Below, piece by piece: positions 16,586-26,166 of a DNA stretch of 64,000 nucleotides. Position 1 is the first letter of the stretch; every line of letters starts with the position of its first letter. A program made the position numbers and the translations under genes. This DNA is from JAABTH01 sp964390725 (GTDB lineage Bacteria; Bacillota; Dethiobacteria; DTU022). The notes beneath the pieces are model-generated. The model did no database searches. It was not told the DNA's origin and saw only the letters and a list, made by a program, of their open reading frames with translations. The DNA is taken from contig CAYMIW010000008.1 of the NCBI GenBank assembly GCA_964390725.1, positions 19,515-83,514 of the forward strand, read 5' to 3'.

Positions 16586-19477
16586 TTGGCACAGAAAAAA
16601 ACACCTTTTGATCAGCAAAAGGCAAATATAACTGATAACAATAAGAAAAAGAAAGAGAAAACCGCAAGGAAAAAACGTTCGGTTTGGAAAATTATTTTTT
16701 GGTCGCTCTTTATTCTCGTTATAGCTGTCGGTTCTGCTGTTGCAGTGATTGCATCAGGTTATATCAACGACGCTCCTGAACTGGACCCATCCCGTCTGGC
16801 AACGGTAGAAACTTCGTATCTCTATGATGTACACGGTAATGAGATTACAGCTCTTCATGAAGAACAAAACCGGATGGTGGTATCCCTGGACGAAATCCCT
16901 GTCCATGTCAGAAATGCTTTTGTAGCAATCGAAGATGAACGTTTTTACAGTCATTTCGGTTTTGATATAATTGGGAGCATTAGGGCTGCCTTTGCCAACC
17001 TGCAAGCCGGTTCTATTGTTCAGGGGGCAAGTACGTTGACCCAACAGTTAGCTCAGAGTGCTTTTTTAACTACCGAAACAAGTTACGAACGAAAAGTTCA
17101 GGAAATATGGCTCGCTATTCAAATGGAAAGAATTTATTCCAAGGAAGAAATAATGGAGCTGTATTTAAACAGGATGTATTTCGGTAACGGCGCTTATGGA
17201 GTTGAAGCTGCAGCTCAAACATACTTTAATAAAAGCGTTGGTGATCTTACCACCGCTGAAGGAGCAATGCTTGCAGCCGCTCTTCGCTATCCCAATTATT
17301 ACAACCCTATTGACAACAAAGTCGCTGCCGAAGAGAGAATGCAGCTGGTACTATCAAATATGCTTCGCCTGGAAATGATCAGCACTGAAGAATACAACCA
17401 GGCTGCTAACCAGAATATAATTTATTCCAGCGCACCAAGCGAAGAATATCCTTACCCACATTATGTTGATTATGTAGTGCATCACGAACTGCTTAATATA
17501 TTGAGTGACATGCCATCTATCGGCTCGCGTGAAGAAGCCTACAGGGCAATTTATATGGGAGGTCTGAGAGTACACACAACTCTTGACCCATCGCTGCAGG
17601 AACATGTAGAAGAAGTAATGAACAGAACCGATCTGTACCCTACCACTATTTATGTTGATATGGACGCCACTAGAGAAGCAGTTGCAGATTTGCCCTCCCG
17701 CAGTGATCTGTCCAGCTCCCAGATAGAGGAATTAATCGATGAGGAAAACGGGGTTCCACAACCCCAGGCAGCAGTAGTTGTTGCAGACCCAACAACCGGG
17801 CAGATTAGAGCCCTTGGTGGTGGACGGGAATATCGGAAACGCTTTGATGAAATATTGCGGTTTAATATTCTTCGCCAGCCAGGATCAGCGATCAAACCGA
17901 TTGTAACTTATGGTCCGGCCTTTGAAGAAGGAATACTTGCCGGGGCAGGCTCAACAATCGACGATTCGCCTTATATCAACCCTGCCGGAAACTGGTTCCC
18001 TGAAAACTTCGATTTTCAGTTCAGGGGTATGATTACAGCCAGGGAAGCTTTGTATATGTCCTACAACATTCCGGCAATCAGGACTCTTCAAGCACTTACT
18101 CCCAGGGTAGGAGCATCTTACGCCCAGCGGATGGGCATTTCCACGCTGGATCCTGCTGAAGTTGACAACCTTAGTTTAACTCTCGGAGCGCTGACTTACG
18201 GGGTTAGTGCAATTGACATGGCCCAGGCATACAGTGTTCTGGCCAATGGAGGAGTAAAAATTGACCTGCATGCTATCGAAAAAATATTAGATCGCAGTGG
18301 GGAAGTTATTTATGAAAACCGGGTTGAGCCTGAACAGATCCTCAGTCCGCAGGCTGCCTTCCTGGTTAACGACATTCTTCAGGATTTTGTTACTAAATAT
18401 TTAGGCCGGGCACTGCAGATTGACCGCCCGGTTGCTGCTAAAACCGGCACTACTGAAAACTGGAAAGATGTTTATCTTGTTGCATATACACCTAACCTGG
18501 TTGCTTCATTCTGGATGGGTTATGATGAACCCAAAATGGGCAGGATCCAGCAGGGCTGGCGATATTCAACCGCATTTCTGCGCGAGGTTTTTCTGGAAGC
18601 CTTTGAAACCCTGGAAATTCAAAATTTTGAACGACCGGAAGGTATTGTGTCTGCCACAGTTTGCAGCAGATCCGGCTTGATACCAAATGAATCATGCCAG
18701 GCTGCCGGCACTGTCACAAGCGATTACTTTATTGCCGGTAATGTTCCAGTTGAAAGCTGTAATATGCACATTGGAAGTTTCTATAACCGGCCTCCTTTTA
18801 TTACTACCGATGAAAGATGGTCCTCAAGGGGTGGCCCTGGAAGAGTTCCTGAAGACTCGAAAGAAATGCCTCCCGGCGGATTGACAGATATGTTTGAACA
18901 ACATGGTGTTACAACAAATGAATTTAGCCTTTTTAACGCTTTCGTTACTTCCGGCGGCATCACCCTGCAGTGGCAATACAACGGACCTGAAGTAGCCGGT
19001 TTTATACTATCCCGGAATATTCAGGGCCAGGAAGAAGGAAATTTTACAACCGAGCTTGATGCCAACACCAGGCAGTATAATGATAGTGACACTGAAACAG
19101 CCGGTTATTATTCGTATTCAATCGCTGCTGTTTACCCTGATGGACTAATTTCTGAAGCTGCAGCAATAACGGTTAGCAGCATGTCCATACCGGGAAGTGG
19201 TGGTGTTCTGCGCCCTGAAGATACAACTCCTGTTGTTCTGCCTGATTTTACCGGCACCTTTCAGGCCATTGCAGAAGGTGAATTATCTCGGTTAGGGTTA
19301 CGAATAGGCCTGATTGAAGAAGAGCATCATCCCGATATGCCCAGGAGAACTGTTATATCACAATATCCTCCCGGTGGAACCACTGTTCCAAAGGGCACTA
19401 CTGTAAACCTGGTAGTCACTACCAGGCAGGAACCGGCACAAAACCCGGTCCAGGAGCCGGTAACTGATCAGGATTAA
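16586..19477 (+). CDS. Class A penicillin-binding protein (PBP1A type) with C-terminal PASTA domain
   Basis: A bifunctional murein synthase of about 963 residues. Order: a basic cytoplasmic tail, a membrane helix (about 34-58), then a glycosyltransferase family 51 domain with the catalytic Glu at about 116 in AIEDERFYSHFG and STLTQQLAQ. The transpeptidase follows, with SAIK (about S434/K437), SYN (about 492-494) and KTGTT (about 619-623). After the catalytic core there is a fibronectin-like segment and one PASTA repeat (VVLPDFTGTFQAI to VNLVVTTR), which in related proteins contacts the cell wall. The start at 16586 is chosen from AAGGAGG plus the promoter position; TTG at 16550 is possible. 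Confidence 0.93.
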   Translation: MAQKKTPFDQQKANITDNNKKKKEKTARKKRSVWKIIFWSLFILVIAVGSAVAVIASGYINDAPELDPSRLATVETSYLYDVHGNEITALHEEQNRMVVSLDEIPVHVRNAFVAIEDERFYSHFGFDIIGSIRAAFANLQAGSIVQGASTLTQQLAQSAFLTTETSYERKVQEIWLAIQMERIYSKEEIMELYLNRMYFGNGAYGVEAAAQTYFNKSVGDLTTAEGAMLAAALRYPNYYNPIDNKVAAEERMQLVLSNMLRLEMISTEEYNQAANQNIIYSSAPSEEYPYPHYVDYVVHHELLNILSDMPSIGSREEAYRAIYMGGLRVHTTLDPSLQEHVEEVMNRTDLYPTTIYVDMDATREAVADLPSRSDLSSSQIEELIDEENGVPQPQAAVVVADPTTGQIRALGGGREYRKRFDEILRFNILRQPGSAIKPIVTYGPAFEEGILAGAGSTIDDSPYINPAGNWFPENFDFQFRGMITAREALYMSYNIPAIRTLQALTPRVGASYAQRMGISTLDPAEVDNLSLTLGALTYGVSAIDMAQAYSVLANGGVKIDLHAIEKILDRSGEVIYENRVEPEQILSPQAAFLVNDILQDFVTKYLGRALQIDRPVAAKTGTTENWKDVYLVAYTPNLVASFWMGYDEPKMGRIQQGWRYSTAFLREVFLEAFETLEIQNFERPEGIVSATVCSRSGLIPNESCQAAGTVTSDYFIAGNVPVESCNMHIGSFYNRPPFITTDERWSSRGGPGRVPEDSKEMPPGGLTDMFEQHGVTTNEFSLFNAFVTSGGITLQWQYNGPEVAGFILSRNIQGQEEGNFTTELDANTRQYNDSDTETAGYYSYSIAAVYPDGLISEAAAITVSSMSIPGSGGVLRPEDTTPVVLPDFTGTFQAIAEGELSRLGLRIGLIEEEHHPDMPRRTVISQYPPGGTTVPKGTTVNLVVTTRQEPAQNPVQEPVTDQD

Positions 19478-19495
19478 CAATCGGCTAAAAAAACA

Positions 19496-19765
19496 TTAAG
19501 CGGGGAGTCCCCATAGTAATTCGTTGCTATTTTGCCTTTTATACCGGTATTTTTCGGGCAGGGAAAATAGAGTCTGGGAGATGCGGGTATATGGCTGCTG
19601 AATAGTGGTACAGCTGTAGCCAAACAGTGTCTCCCCCTCTTTTTCAAGCTGGCGCCATAAATGAGGGTATTCCATTTTCAACTCCTCTGCAACCTGTGCT
19701 GTAGTTTTATATATACCCGGTTCAAGTAAACTGACTACAGCCTGTTCCAAAGTTTGCCTATCCAA
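19496..19765 (-). CDS. Small conserved-looking protein of unknown function downstream of mutS2
   Basis: An 89-residue protein I do not recognise. It begins MDRQTLEQAVVSLLEPG, then KTTAQVAEELKMEYPHLWRQL, a pattern that could form a winged-helix or helix-turn-helix fold, and ends with a Tyr/Arg-rich tail. The start is TTG at 19765, eight bases after GGAGG; an upstream TTG at 19780 is less likely. It begins 26 bp after the mutS2 stop, so it is co-transcribed, and it converges on the PBP gene with only 18 bp between the stop codons. No clear terminator separates them. Confidence 0.6.
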   Translation of the reverse strand: MDRQTLEQAVVSLLEPGIYKTTAQVAEELKMEYPHLWRQLEKEGETLFGYSCTTIQQPYTRISQTLFSLPEKYRYKRQNSNELLWGLPA

Positions 19766-19791
19766 AATATTTACCTCCAATGGCCGGCAAT

Positions 19792-22176
19792 TTAACTTTT
19801 AAGTTCCACTACAGTAACCCCATCTCCACCTTCAGCAGAGTTTCCATTGCGCATACTCTTGATCAGGTGGTGTTCCTTAAGGTATTTTCGAAGCCCTTCT
19901 TTTAGTTTACCGGTGCCTTTACCGTGAATAATATCAACCCGGTGAAGGCCTGCCCATAGGGCGTTGTCGAGTAACTTGTCTACAAGTGGCTGAGCCTCGT
20001 CCAGATTTGAGCCACGCAAGTCTATGGAGCTGCTTATGCTTAAATCTTTGGTGACACTATACCCGCCTGAAACTGAATCCTTAAACTGGTTTTTCTCGTT
20101 ATTTTTATTTTGCTCAACACGCAAATCGGACAGGGGCAGGAGCACTTTCATCATTCCAATCTGAACCTGTGCTTCTTCATTATTAACTGTAACAACTTCA
20201 CCTCTTTGACGAAGTGAACAAACATATACAGGATCTCCCACTTTGAGGTCAACAGCCAGTGGAGATTCTCCTTCAAAATGTTCTTCATCACCATAACCAA
20301 TTTCTTCTTTAACTGAATTAAGATTACGACGGATCTCCTCAAGCCGCGATGCCGGTTTATTATCACTGCTGTTTTTAATTGCCTTTAATTCACGTATCAG
20401 CTGGTCAGTCCTATTTTTTGTCTTTTTTATTAATTCACGCGCTTCTTCTCTTGCCTCTTTCAGAATATCATCACGCCTTGAACGCAGCAGTTCTTTTTCT
20501 TTCTCAAGTTCAGCCATCATTTGCTCCGCCTTGCTTCTATCCAGAGCCGCCTGGTTACTGTCACGGTGATAACGCTGTTGATCTTCTACCAGGCTGGCGA
20601 TAACCGCTTCAACCTGGTCATGTGAACGATGAACAAAGTTTTTTGCTTTTTTCATAACTTCTGGCGGTAAACCTAATTTATCGGCTATGTAAAAAGCATT
20701 ACTCTGCCCGGGTATTCCCTGGAGCAACCTGTATGTGGGGGTAAGCGTATGGGGGTCAAACTCCATTGCAGCGTTCTGCATCTGCCTGCGCACCTGGGCA
20801 AAAAGCTTTAACTCATTTATGTGAGTTGTTGCAACAGTCATCGCCCCGCAGTTGGTTAAAAATTCAAGAATTGCCATAGCCAGGGCTGAACCTTCTGAGG
20901 GATCTGTTCCTGCACCCAATTCATCAAGCAATATAAGAGAGTGCGGTCCGGATTCTGCCATTATTTCAATGATATTTTTCATGTGCCCTGAAAAAGTGCT
21001 CAACGATTGAGCAATACTTTGTTCGTCCCCTATATCAACCCGAATGAGGTTAAAAACTGACATTCGTGTTCCCGGTTCAGCAGGAAGTTGTAGCCCACTC
21101 TGGGCCATCACTGCCATAAGGCCGATTGTTTTTAAAGACACCGTTTTACCCCCTGTGTTAGGCCCGGTAATCACCAGGGTTCGGACAGGGTTACCCCACT
21201 CGGCCGTCAGCGGCACTTTCTCTCCTTCAATAAAAGGATGCCTGGCTTTATTCAAAAATATTTTTGTCTCTTCCCCGGGAATTAATTCCGGCTCATTACA
21301 ACCACTGTTAAGACTGTAACCTCCCCTGGAAAGAATAAAATCCAACTCCCCATACAGTGACCTGTTTTGAAACAACTCCTGGGCTATATCAGCAATTATA
21401 CTGCTCAACTTATAAAGAATGCGTTCTAATTCTTGTTCTTCATAACGTTTTACTCCCGCCAGCTCATTCTGCATCTGAACCACCGGTAAGGGTTCTATAA
21501 ACAAGGTAGCACCGCTGGAAGACTGATCATGCACAATTCCTTTCATCTGCTGCCTGTATTCCTGTTTTACAGGCAGAACAAATCTTTCTCCTCTGATTGT
21601 TACTAACGGTTCCTGCAGATATTTCCTGGTATTGGAACCGCGGATATAGTCATCCAACCTTTCACGTATTCTATTTTGCAATGACTGGCTTTGCCTGCGT
21701 AATGACTGCAGCCTCTCGGAAGCTGAATCAAGGACTCTCCCTTCTTCATCTATTGATCTGTTCATTTCTGCACTGGCTTCATAACAGGGAGCAATCAAAC
21801 CAGCCAGACCAGCCATCAGCGGATACAAGGAAGCCTGTTCACTGTCATTGAAAAATTTCAACCAGCGGTTAGAAGCTTTTATAAAATGATTCACTGCTGC
21901 AACTTCCTGGCCCGAAAGAACGGCTCCTTTGCAGGCCCTGCTTACATTAGTCTCAATATCTTCAACTGCAGTAGGAGAAAAAGCATTTCTACGGCGCAGT
22001 AGTTTACCTTCCGCTGTTTCCTGTTGCAACTTAACTACCTGTTTGTAATCTGCGGAAGGTAACAGTTTGTTCGCCATTAAAGCCCCCATCGGGCTGACAG
22101 TAAACGCAACCAAATCCTTCCTGATTTTCTCGAATTCAAGTACTTTTATTTCACGATCCCTGACAACTTCTGTCAA
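19792..22176 (-). CDS. mutS2: MutS2 family endonuclease/ribosome-rescue ATPase
   Basis: About 794 residues. The core ATPase has Walker A GPNTGGKTVSLK near residue 340 and Walker B LILLDELGAGTDPSEGSALA. A long coiled coil and a C-terminal Smr domain (DLRGSNLDEAQPLV with the IHGKGTGKLKEGL nuclease motif) follow. MutS2 suppresses homologous recombination and, in Bacillus, splits collided ribosomes. The start is TTG at 22176, four bases after the mpg stop and eight bases after GAGGAG; a longer frame overlapping mpg has no such site. It is co-transcribed with mpg, cvpA, zapA and pheST. Confidence 0.95.
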   Translation of the reverse strand: MTEVVRDREIKVLEFEKIRKDLVAFTVSPMGALMANKLLPSADYKQVVKLQQETAEGKLLRRRNAFSPTAVEDIETNVSRACKGAVLSGQEVAAVNHFIKASNRWLKFFNDSEQASLYPLMAGLAGLIAPCYEASAEMNRSIDEEGRVLDSASERLQSLRRQSQSLQNRIRERLDDYIRGSNTRKYLQEPLVTIRGERFVLPVKQEYRQQMKGIVHDQSSSGATLFIEPLPVVQMQNELAGVKRYEEQELERILYKLSSIIADIAQELFQNRSLYGELDFILSRGGYSLNSGCNEPELIPGEETKIFLNKARHPFIEGEKVPLTAEWGNPVRTLVITGPNTGGKTVSLKTIGLMAVMAQSGLQLPAEPGTRMSVFNLIRVDIGDEQSIAQSLSTFSGHMKNIIEIMAESGPHSLILLDELGAGTDPSEGSALAMAILEFLTNCGAMTVATTHINELKLFAQVRRQMQNAAMEFDPHTLTPTYRLLQGIPGQSNAFYIADKLGLPPEVMKKAKNFVHRSHDQVEAVIASLVEDQQRYHRDSNQAALDRSKAEQMMAELEKEKELLRSRRDDILKEAREEARELIKKTKNRTDQLIRELKAIKNSSDNKPASRLEEIRRNLNSVKEEIGYGDEEHFEGESPLAVDLKVGDPVYVCSLRQRGEVVTVNNEEAQVQIGMMKVLLPLSDLRVEQNKNNEKNQFKDSVSGGYSVTKDLSISSSIDLRGSNLDEAQPLVDKLLDNALWAGLHRVDIIHGKGTGKLKEGLRKYLKEHHLIKSMRNGNSAEGGDGVTVVELKS

Positions 22177-22180
22177 ACTT

Positions 22181-22762
22181 TCATCTCCTCGACACATATT
22201 GGCTGCCGCTAATATAGAAACGATACATTTTTTCAATTCCAACTGAAATACCTATTCTTGTTGCAGCCGTTATTTCTAACTCGCCCCGCTGACTATTTTC
22301 GTCCAGGTAAAGTGGCTTGCAGTTTAAATCATGACCGTCATACTTTTTATCAATTCCAAAAGCTATACACAGTTTACCAGGACCATTTGCCAGGTTAAGC
22401 TGCTCATATTTTGGCCCCCTGTTCTGTTTCATTATATTCAATCCCGATGTCGGTTCAACTGCCCGGATCAATACTGCCTCGCCGGTACCAATCGGCCTTG
22501 TGACAACATTAAAACAGTAATAGTTCCCATAAATAAAATAGACATAAGCCATTCCAGCCGGTCCGAACATGGTTTCATTACGCCTGGTCTTTCCAGATGC
22601 GGCATGGCAGGCAGGATCACCCCTGCTCAGATAAGCTTCTGTTTCAACAATTATACCAGATACCAATCCTGCAGGTGTTTGATGACAAAGATAATGGCCA
22701 AGGAGTCCCCTGGCCACTTCGACTGTATGCATCTCTTTAAAAAGGTCGGAAAAAAAAGGCAC
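22181..22762 (-). CDS. mpg: DNA-3-methyladenine glycosylase (AAG/MPG family)
   Basis: This enzyme excises alkylated purines and hypoxanthine to start base excision repair. Family blocks are GIIVETEAYLSRGDPACHA, KTRRNETMFGPAGMAYVYFI, EAVLIRAVEP and NGPGKLCIAFGI. Length is about 193 residues. The GTG at 22762 is five bases after AAAGGAG; the longer reading frame from 22783 lacks a site. It lies between cvpA and mutS2. Confidence 0.93.
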   Translation of the reverse strand: MPFFSDLFKEMHTVEVARGLLGHYLCHQTPAGLVSGIIVETEAYLSRGDPACHAASGKTRRNETMFGPAGMAYVYFIYGNYYCFNVVTRPIGTGEAVLIRAVEPTSGLNIMKQNRGPKYEQLNLANGPGKLCIAFGIDKKYDGHDLNCKPLYLDENSQRGELEITAATRIGISVGIEKMYRFYISGSQYVSRR

Positions 22763-22807
22763 AGTTTCTCCTTTCTTCACCACGGGGCCCTAAGAAACCC
22801 AGACGAT

Positions 22808-23377
22808 TTACAGCTTCATATTTATATAATAATTCATTATGAGTTCTTTAACCGTCTCAGCCAAAGGTGTTAAATAAAATTTTGTGAAAAAGGCTACCTC
22901 GGATCCTTCCAAAACTTCCATAAATGACTGAAACGGAACCAGGTCAACTGCAGCAATTATTATATATACGAATACAACTCCGATCAGGGCACCCATTAAG
23001 GCACCCCCGAGGCGGTTTAAAAAGCCTACTACTGGTATTTTGTTAATCCATCTGAAACCCCTGGAAAAAAAACGAAAAACAACACTTAACACCAAGAGAA
23101 AAATAAGGAACAATATTACACCCGCAACAAGCTGAGGGACTTTTTCCATGGCGATTTCCAGACCCAGACTCTGGATTAAATCATGGTGAGGAATAATATC
23201 TTCAGGATTAATCAACACAGCCAGCTGCTCACTGAAAAAGCGGCTGCCCCAAAAAGAAAGCAAAACAACTAGAAAAAACCCCATAATATCAAATAGCTGT
23301 TTAACCATGCCCCGCGAATAACCGCTAACCAGGTGAAATAAAAAAACAACAACCAGCAAAACATCAAACCAGTTCAT
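22808..23377 (-). CDS. CvpA family membrane protein
   Basis: A 189-residue protein with four predicted membrane helices. The N-terminal MNWFDVLLVVVFLFHLVSGY and GMVKQLFDIMGF are typical of CvpA/YshB proteins, as is GFLNRLGGALMGALIGV. CvpA in E. coli is needed for colicin V production; in Firmicutes the function is unclear. The zapA-cvpA-mutS2 order is common in Bacilli and Clostridia. It overlaps zapA by 14 bases, which suggests translational coupling. Confidence 0.85.
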   Translation of the reverse strand: MNWFDVLLVVVFLFHLVSGYSRGMVKQLFDIMGFFLVVLLSFWGSRFFSEQLAVLINPEDIIPHHDLIQSLGLEIAMEKVPQLVAGVILFLIFLLVLSVVFRFFSRGFRWINKIPVVGFLNRLGGALMGALIGVVFVYIIIAAVDLVPFQSFMEVLEGSEVAFFTKFYLTPLAETVKELIMNYYINMKL

Positions 23378-23639
23378 TATCTTTTTCCCGCTCTCTTACC
23401 TCATCTGTTTCCAAAGCTTTTTCCGGTTTTATTTTAAACAGCTCATCAGCAAGATTTAAGGCTGCCAGCACAGCTATTTTATGCCTGCTCATCTGAATGT
23501 TATTCTCAGCAAGGGTTCTCATTAACTGGTCGACATAACGACCTACCTGGTGCATTTTTTCCGGTGATGAGGAGCCTCTGAGGATATATTCTTCACCCAT
23601 AATAGTTATGGTAACCCTACTTTTATCCTGATCTTCCAT
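23364..23639 (-). CDS. zapA: Cell division protein ZapA
   Basis: A 91-residue FtsZ-bundling protein. The N-terminal strand RVTITIMGEEYILRG is followed by SSPEKMHQVGRYVDQLMRTL and a helical coil SRHKIAVLAALNLADELF, the ZapA pattern. The gene position between pheT and cvpA is conserved in Firmicutes. Confidence 0.93.
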   Translation of the reverse strand: MEDQDKSRVTITIMGEEYILRGSSSPEKMHQVGRYVDQLMRTLAENNIQMSRHKIAVLAALNLADELFKIKPEKALETDEVREREKDNELV

Positions 23640-23723
23640 TAGCTTCGCTCACTTCCTCCTGGATAGAAAGCTTTAACTGCCTGGGTAAGTTGTTCGCGAC
23701 TTATAGCTTATTATCCTGCTTGT

Positions 23724-26135
23724 TCAACCTCTTAAAACAGCTCCCAGTTTAAAAAGTGCTTTTTCTATTCTTTGCATAATTTCTTTAATACTGTCATCAG
23801 TCAGAGTTCCCCGGTCATCCCTGAAGGTAAGAGAATAAGCCAGACTCCGTTTACCAGCAGGAATCTGGTTTCCTTCATATAAATCAAAAAGGGTTGCTGC
23901 CTTCAGTGTTTTTCCAGCAGCCTGTTTAATTGTTTCCTCCAGCTGAAGAGCTGTAAGATCATCAGGTACTACCAGGGCTAAATCCCTTATTGCCGCCGGA
24001 TAGCGTGGAATTGAAGAAACCCTCGGCACTATATTAGCTTCCCCGGCCAGCAGGTTAAAATCAATTTCACATACGGTTACTTCCTGGTGCAACCCCCATG
24101 CCTGTTGCGTATCCGGGTGCAGTTGACCAAGATATCCCAAACAATCACCATTTATCATGATTATAGCGCTTCTGGTTGGATGAGTGAATGGTTCGTTAAC
24201 CGGTCTGTATTGAACATTTTTAATCTGCAGGCGCTTGAAAATTAGTTCAAGAACACCCTTTACAGTATAATAATCAGCTCTTCTTGAAGGAACAGTCCAA
24301 TTTGCCCCGGGTAATTCTCCAGTTACAGCCAGACAAATTTTTGTTTTTTCATACGGCAGTTTTTCCAGGGGCAATGATTCCGGTTCATATACAGTGCCAA
24401 TTTCAAAGAGTAACTGATCCAGCTCCCTGTGGTTTAGATTGTGTTTTACCGCTTTCAAAATGCCAGGCAATAATGTCGTACGCATTATTCCCTGTTCTTC
24501 AGAAAGAGGGTTTTGGACAGGGATTACTTTCAGACGATAGTCATCCGCAGGCAACCTTAGCGATTGAAGATTAAGCGGATTCATAAAAGAATAGCTAATG
24601 CACTCGAAAAAGCCACAACTGCTAATTAAATTTCTTATAGTACTTTTCAACCGTTCACTTTCTAATTCGCGGTTCTCGATCAACTTACCTTCAGGCAGGG
24701 TTGTCGGGATTTTTTCATAACCGTGAAGCCTGGCCACTTCTTCAACTATATCTTCTTCGAGCTTAATATCAGGCCGCCTTGGAGGAATTGTGACTTCCAG
24801 GGAATGATCATCGGTATTCCGCAGAGAAAAACCAAGCCTTTCCAGAATATTTTCTACTTCATTTCTTGTGATCTCCATACCCATAATCTTGTTGATTCTA
24901 TCCACGCTGACCATGACTTTAATCGGAGCTATATCAGAATGATTTACATCAATAATGCCTTTTAAGACTTCGCCTCCACATATCTCACTAATTAATAACG
25001 AAGCCCTGTTTTGTGCTGACATAACTTCCTGAGGATCTATTCCTCTTTCAAAGCGCTGCGATGCCTCCGAAGGAAGTGTTAACAGGCGAGCAGTTTTCCT
25101 GATACTGGTAGGATTAAAAACGGCTGCCTCGATTAATACCTCGGTTGTTTCACTCCTGATTTCAGTATCTTCGCCACCCATAACTCCGGCTAAGCCAATC
25201 GGCTTGCTTTTGTCAGCTATAACCAGCATTTCAGAATTAAGAACTCTTTTTATTCCATCCAGGGTAACCAGTTCTTCACCCTCAACAGCTCTTCTGACAA
25301 TAATTTCTTTGTCACTGACCAGGTTTAGGTCAAACGCATGCAATGGTTGTCCAAACTCCAGCATTACATAGTTGGTAATATCAACAATGTTACTGATTGG
25401 CCTGATACCGGCTTTTAGTAATTTCATTTGTAGCCAGAGCGGGGAAGAATCAACCTTGATATTTTCAATTATCCTGGCTGTATAACGGGAGCAAAGGTCT
25501 GGATCTATAACTTTAACTCCTGCCTTACCCTCAATAGTTTTTTCTTCTTCCCGGGGATTAACAGGGGGCAGTTTGATCTCCCCTCCGGTCAGGGCCGCCA
25601 CTTCGTAGGCAAAATTAATCATTCCTAAACAATCTGAACGATTAGGAGTAAGGTCCAGCGAGAGGATCTTTTCATCCAGACCGAGTATTTTTTCAAGAGG
25701 ACTACCAACAGGTGCATCATGATCAAGAATCAGGATGCCGTCTGAGTGGCTCAAATCCAGATTCAGCTCACCGGCAGAACAGAGCATCCCCTGGGATTTA
25801 ATTCCATATATTTCAGCTTCCTTTATCTTGCGTGAACCGGGCAGTTCCGAACCGGGTTTTGCGACAGCAACAAGTTGACCGGCAGACATATTTGAAGCAC
25901 CGCAGACTATATCCAGAGTATATTCCCCTATGTCCGTTTTTACAATGGTCAGGTTATTGCGTTCCGGATGCGGTTTTATATTTAATATTTTTCCGGCAAC
26001 TACACCGGGTAGTTCAGGCCCAAATTGATCGACAGCCCCAACTTCAATTCCGGCCAGAGTTAATTTATCAGCTAAATCTTCAGGGTTAAGGGTGATATCA
26101 ATATATTCTTTCAACCAGTTATAAGGCACTCGCAT
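23724..26135 (-). CDS. pheT: Phenylalanine--tRNA ligase beta subunit
   Basis: An 803-residue subunit of the alpha2-beta2 enzyme. It begins MRVPYNWLKEYIDI. The tRNA-binding (EMAP-like) domain covers about residues 40-150, then the B3/B4 editing region (GEELVTLDGIKR, GVMGGEDTEI), B5 and a C-terminal ferredoxin-fold anticodon-binding domain (FDLYEGNQIPAGKRSLAYSL). It is full length. It follows pheS by 31 bp and shares the T-box leader. Confidence 0.98.
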   Translation of the reverse strand: MRVPYNWLKEYIDITLNPEDLADKLTLAGIEVGAVDQFGPELPGVVAGKILNIKPHPERNNLTIVKTDIGEYTLDIVCGASNMSAGQLVAVAKPGSELPGSRKIKEAEIYGIKSQGMLCSAGELNLDLSHSDGILILDHDAPVGSPLEKILGLDEKILSLDLTPNRSDCLGMINFAYEVAALTGGEIKLPPVNPREEEKTIEGKAGVKVIDPDLCSRYTARIIENIKVDSSPLWLQMKLLKAGIRPISNIVDITNYVMLEFGQPLHAFDLNLVSDKEIIVRRAVEGEELVTLDGIKRVLNSEMLVIADKSKPIGLAGVMGGEDTEIRSETTEVLIEAAVFNPTSIRKTARLLTLPSEASQRFERGIDPQEVMSAQNRASLLISEICGGEVLKGIIDVNHSDIAPIKVMVSVDRINKIMGMEITRNEVENILERLGFSLRNTDDHSLEVTIPPRRPDIKLEEDIVEEVARLHGYEKIPTTLPEGKLIENRELESERLKSTIRNLISSCGFFECISYSFMNPLNLQSLRLPADDYRLKVIPVQNPLSEEQGIMRTTLLPGILKAVKHNLNHRELDQLLFEIGTVYEPESLPLEKLPYEKTKICLAVTGELPGANWTVPSRRADYYTVKGVLELIFKRLQIKNVQYRPVNEPFTHPTRSAIIMINGDCLGYLGQLHPDTQQAWGLHQEVTVCEIDFNLLAGEANIVPRVSSIPRYPAAIRDLALVVPDDLTALQLEETIKQAAGKTLKAATLFDLYEGNQIPAGKRSLAYSLTFRDDRGTLTDDSIKEIMQRIEKALFKLGAVLRG

Positions 26136-26166
26136 TGGTTATCTCTCCTATCACATTAATCACTCT

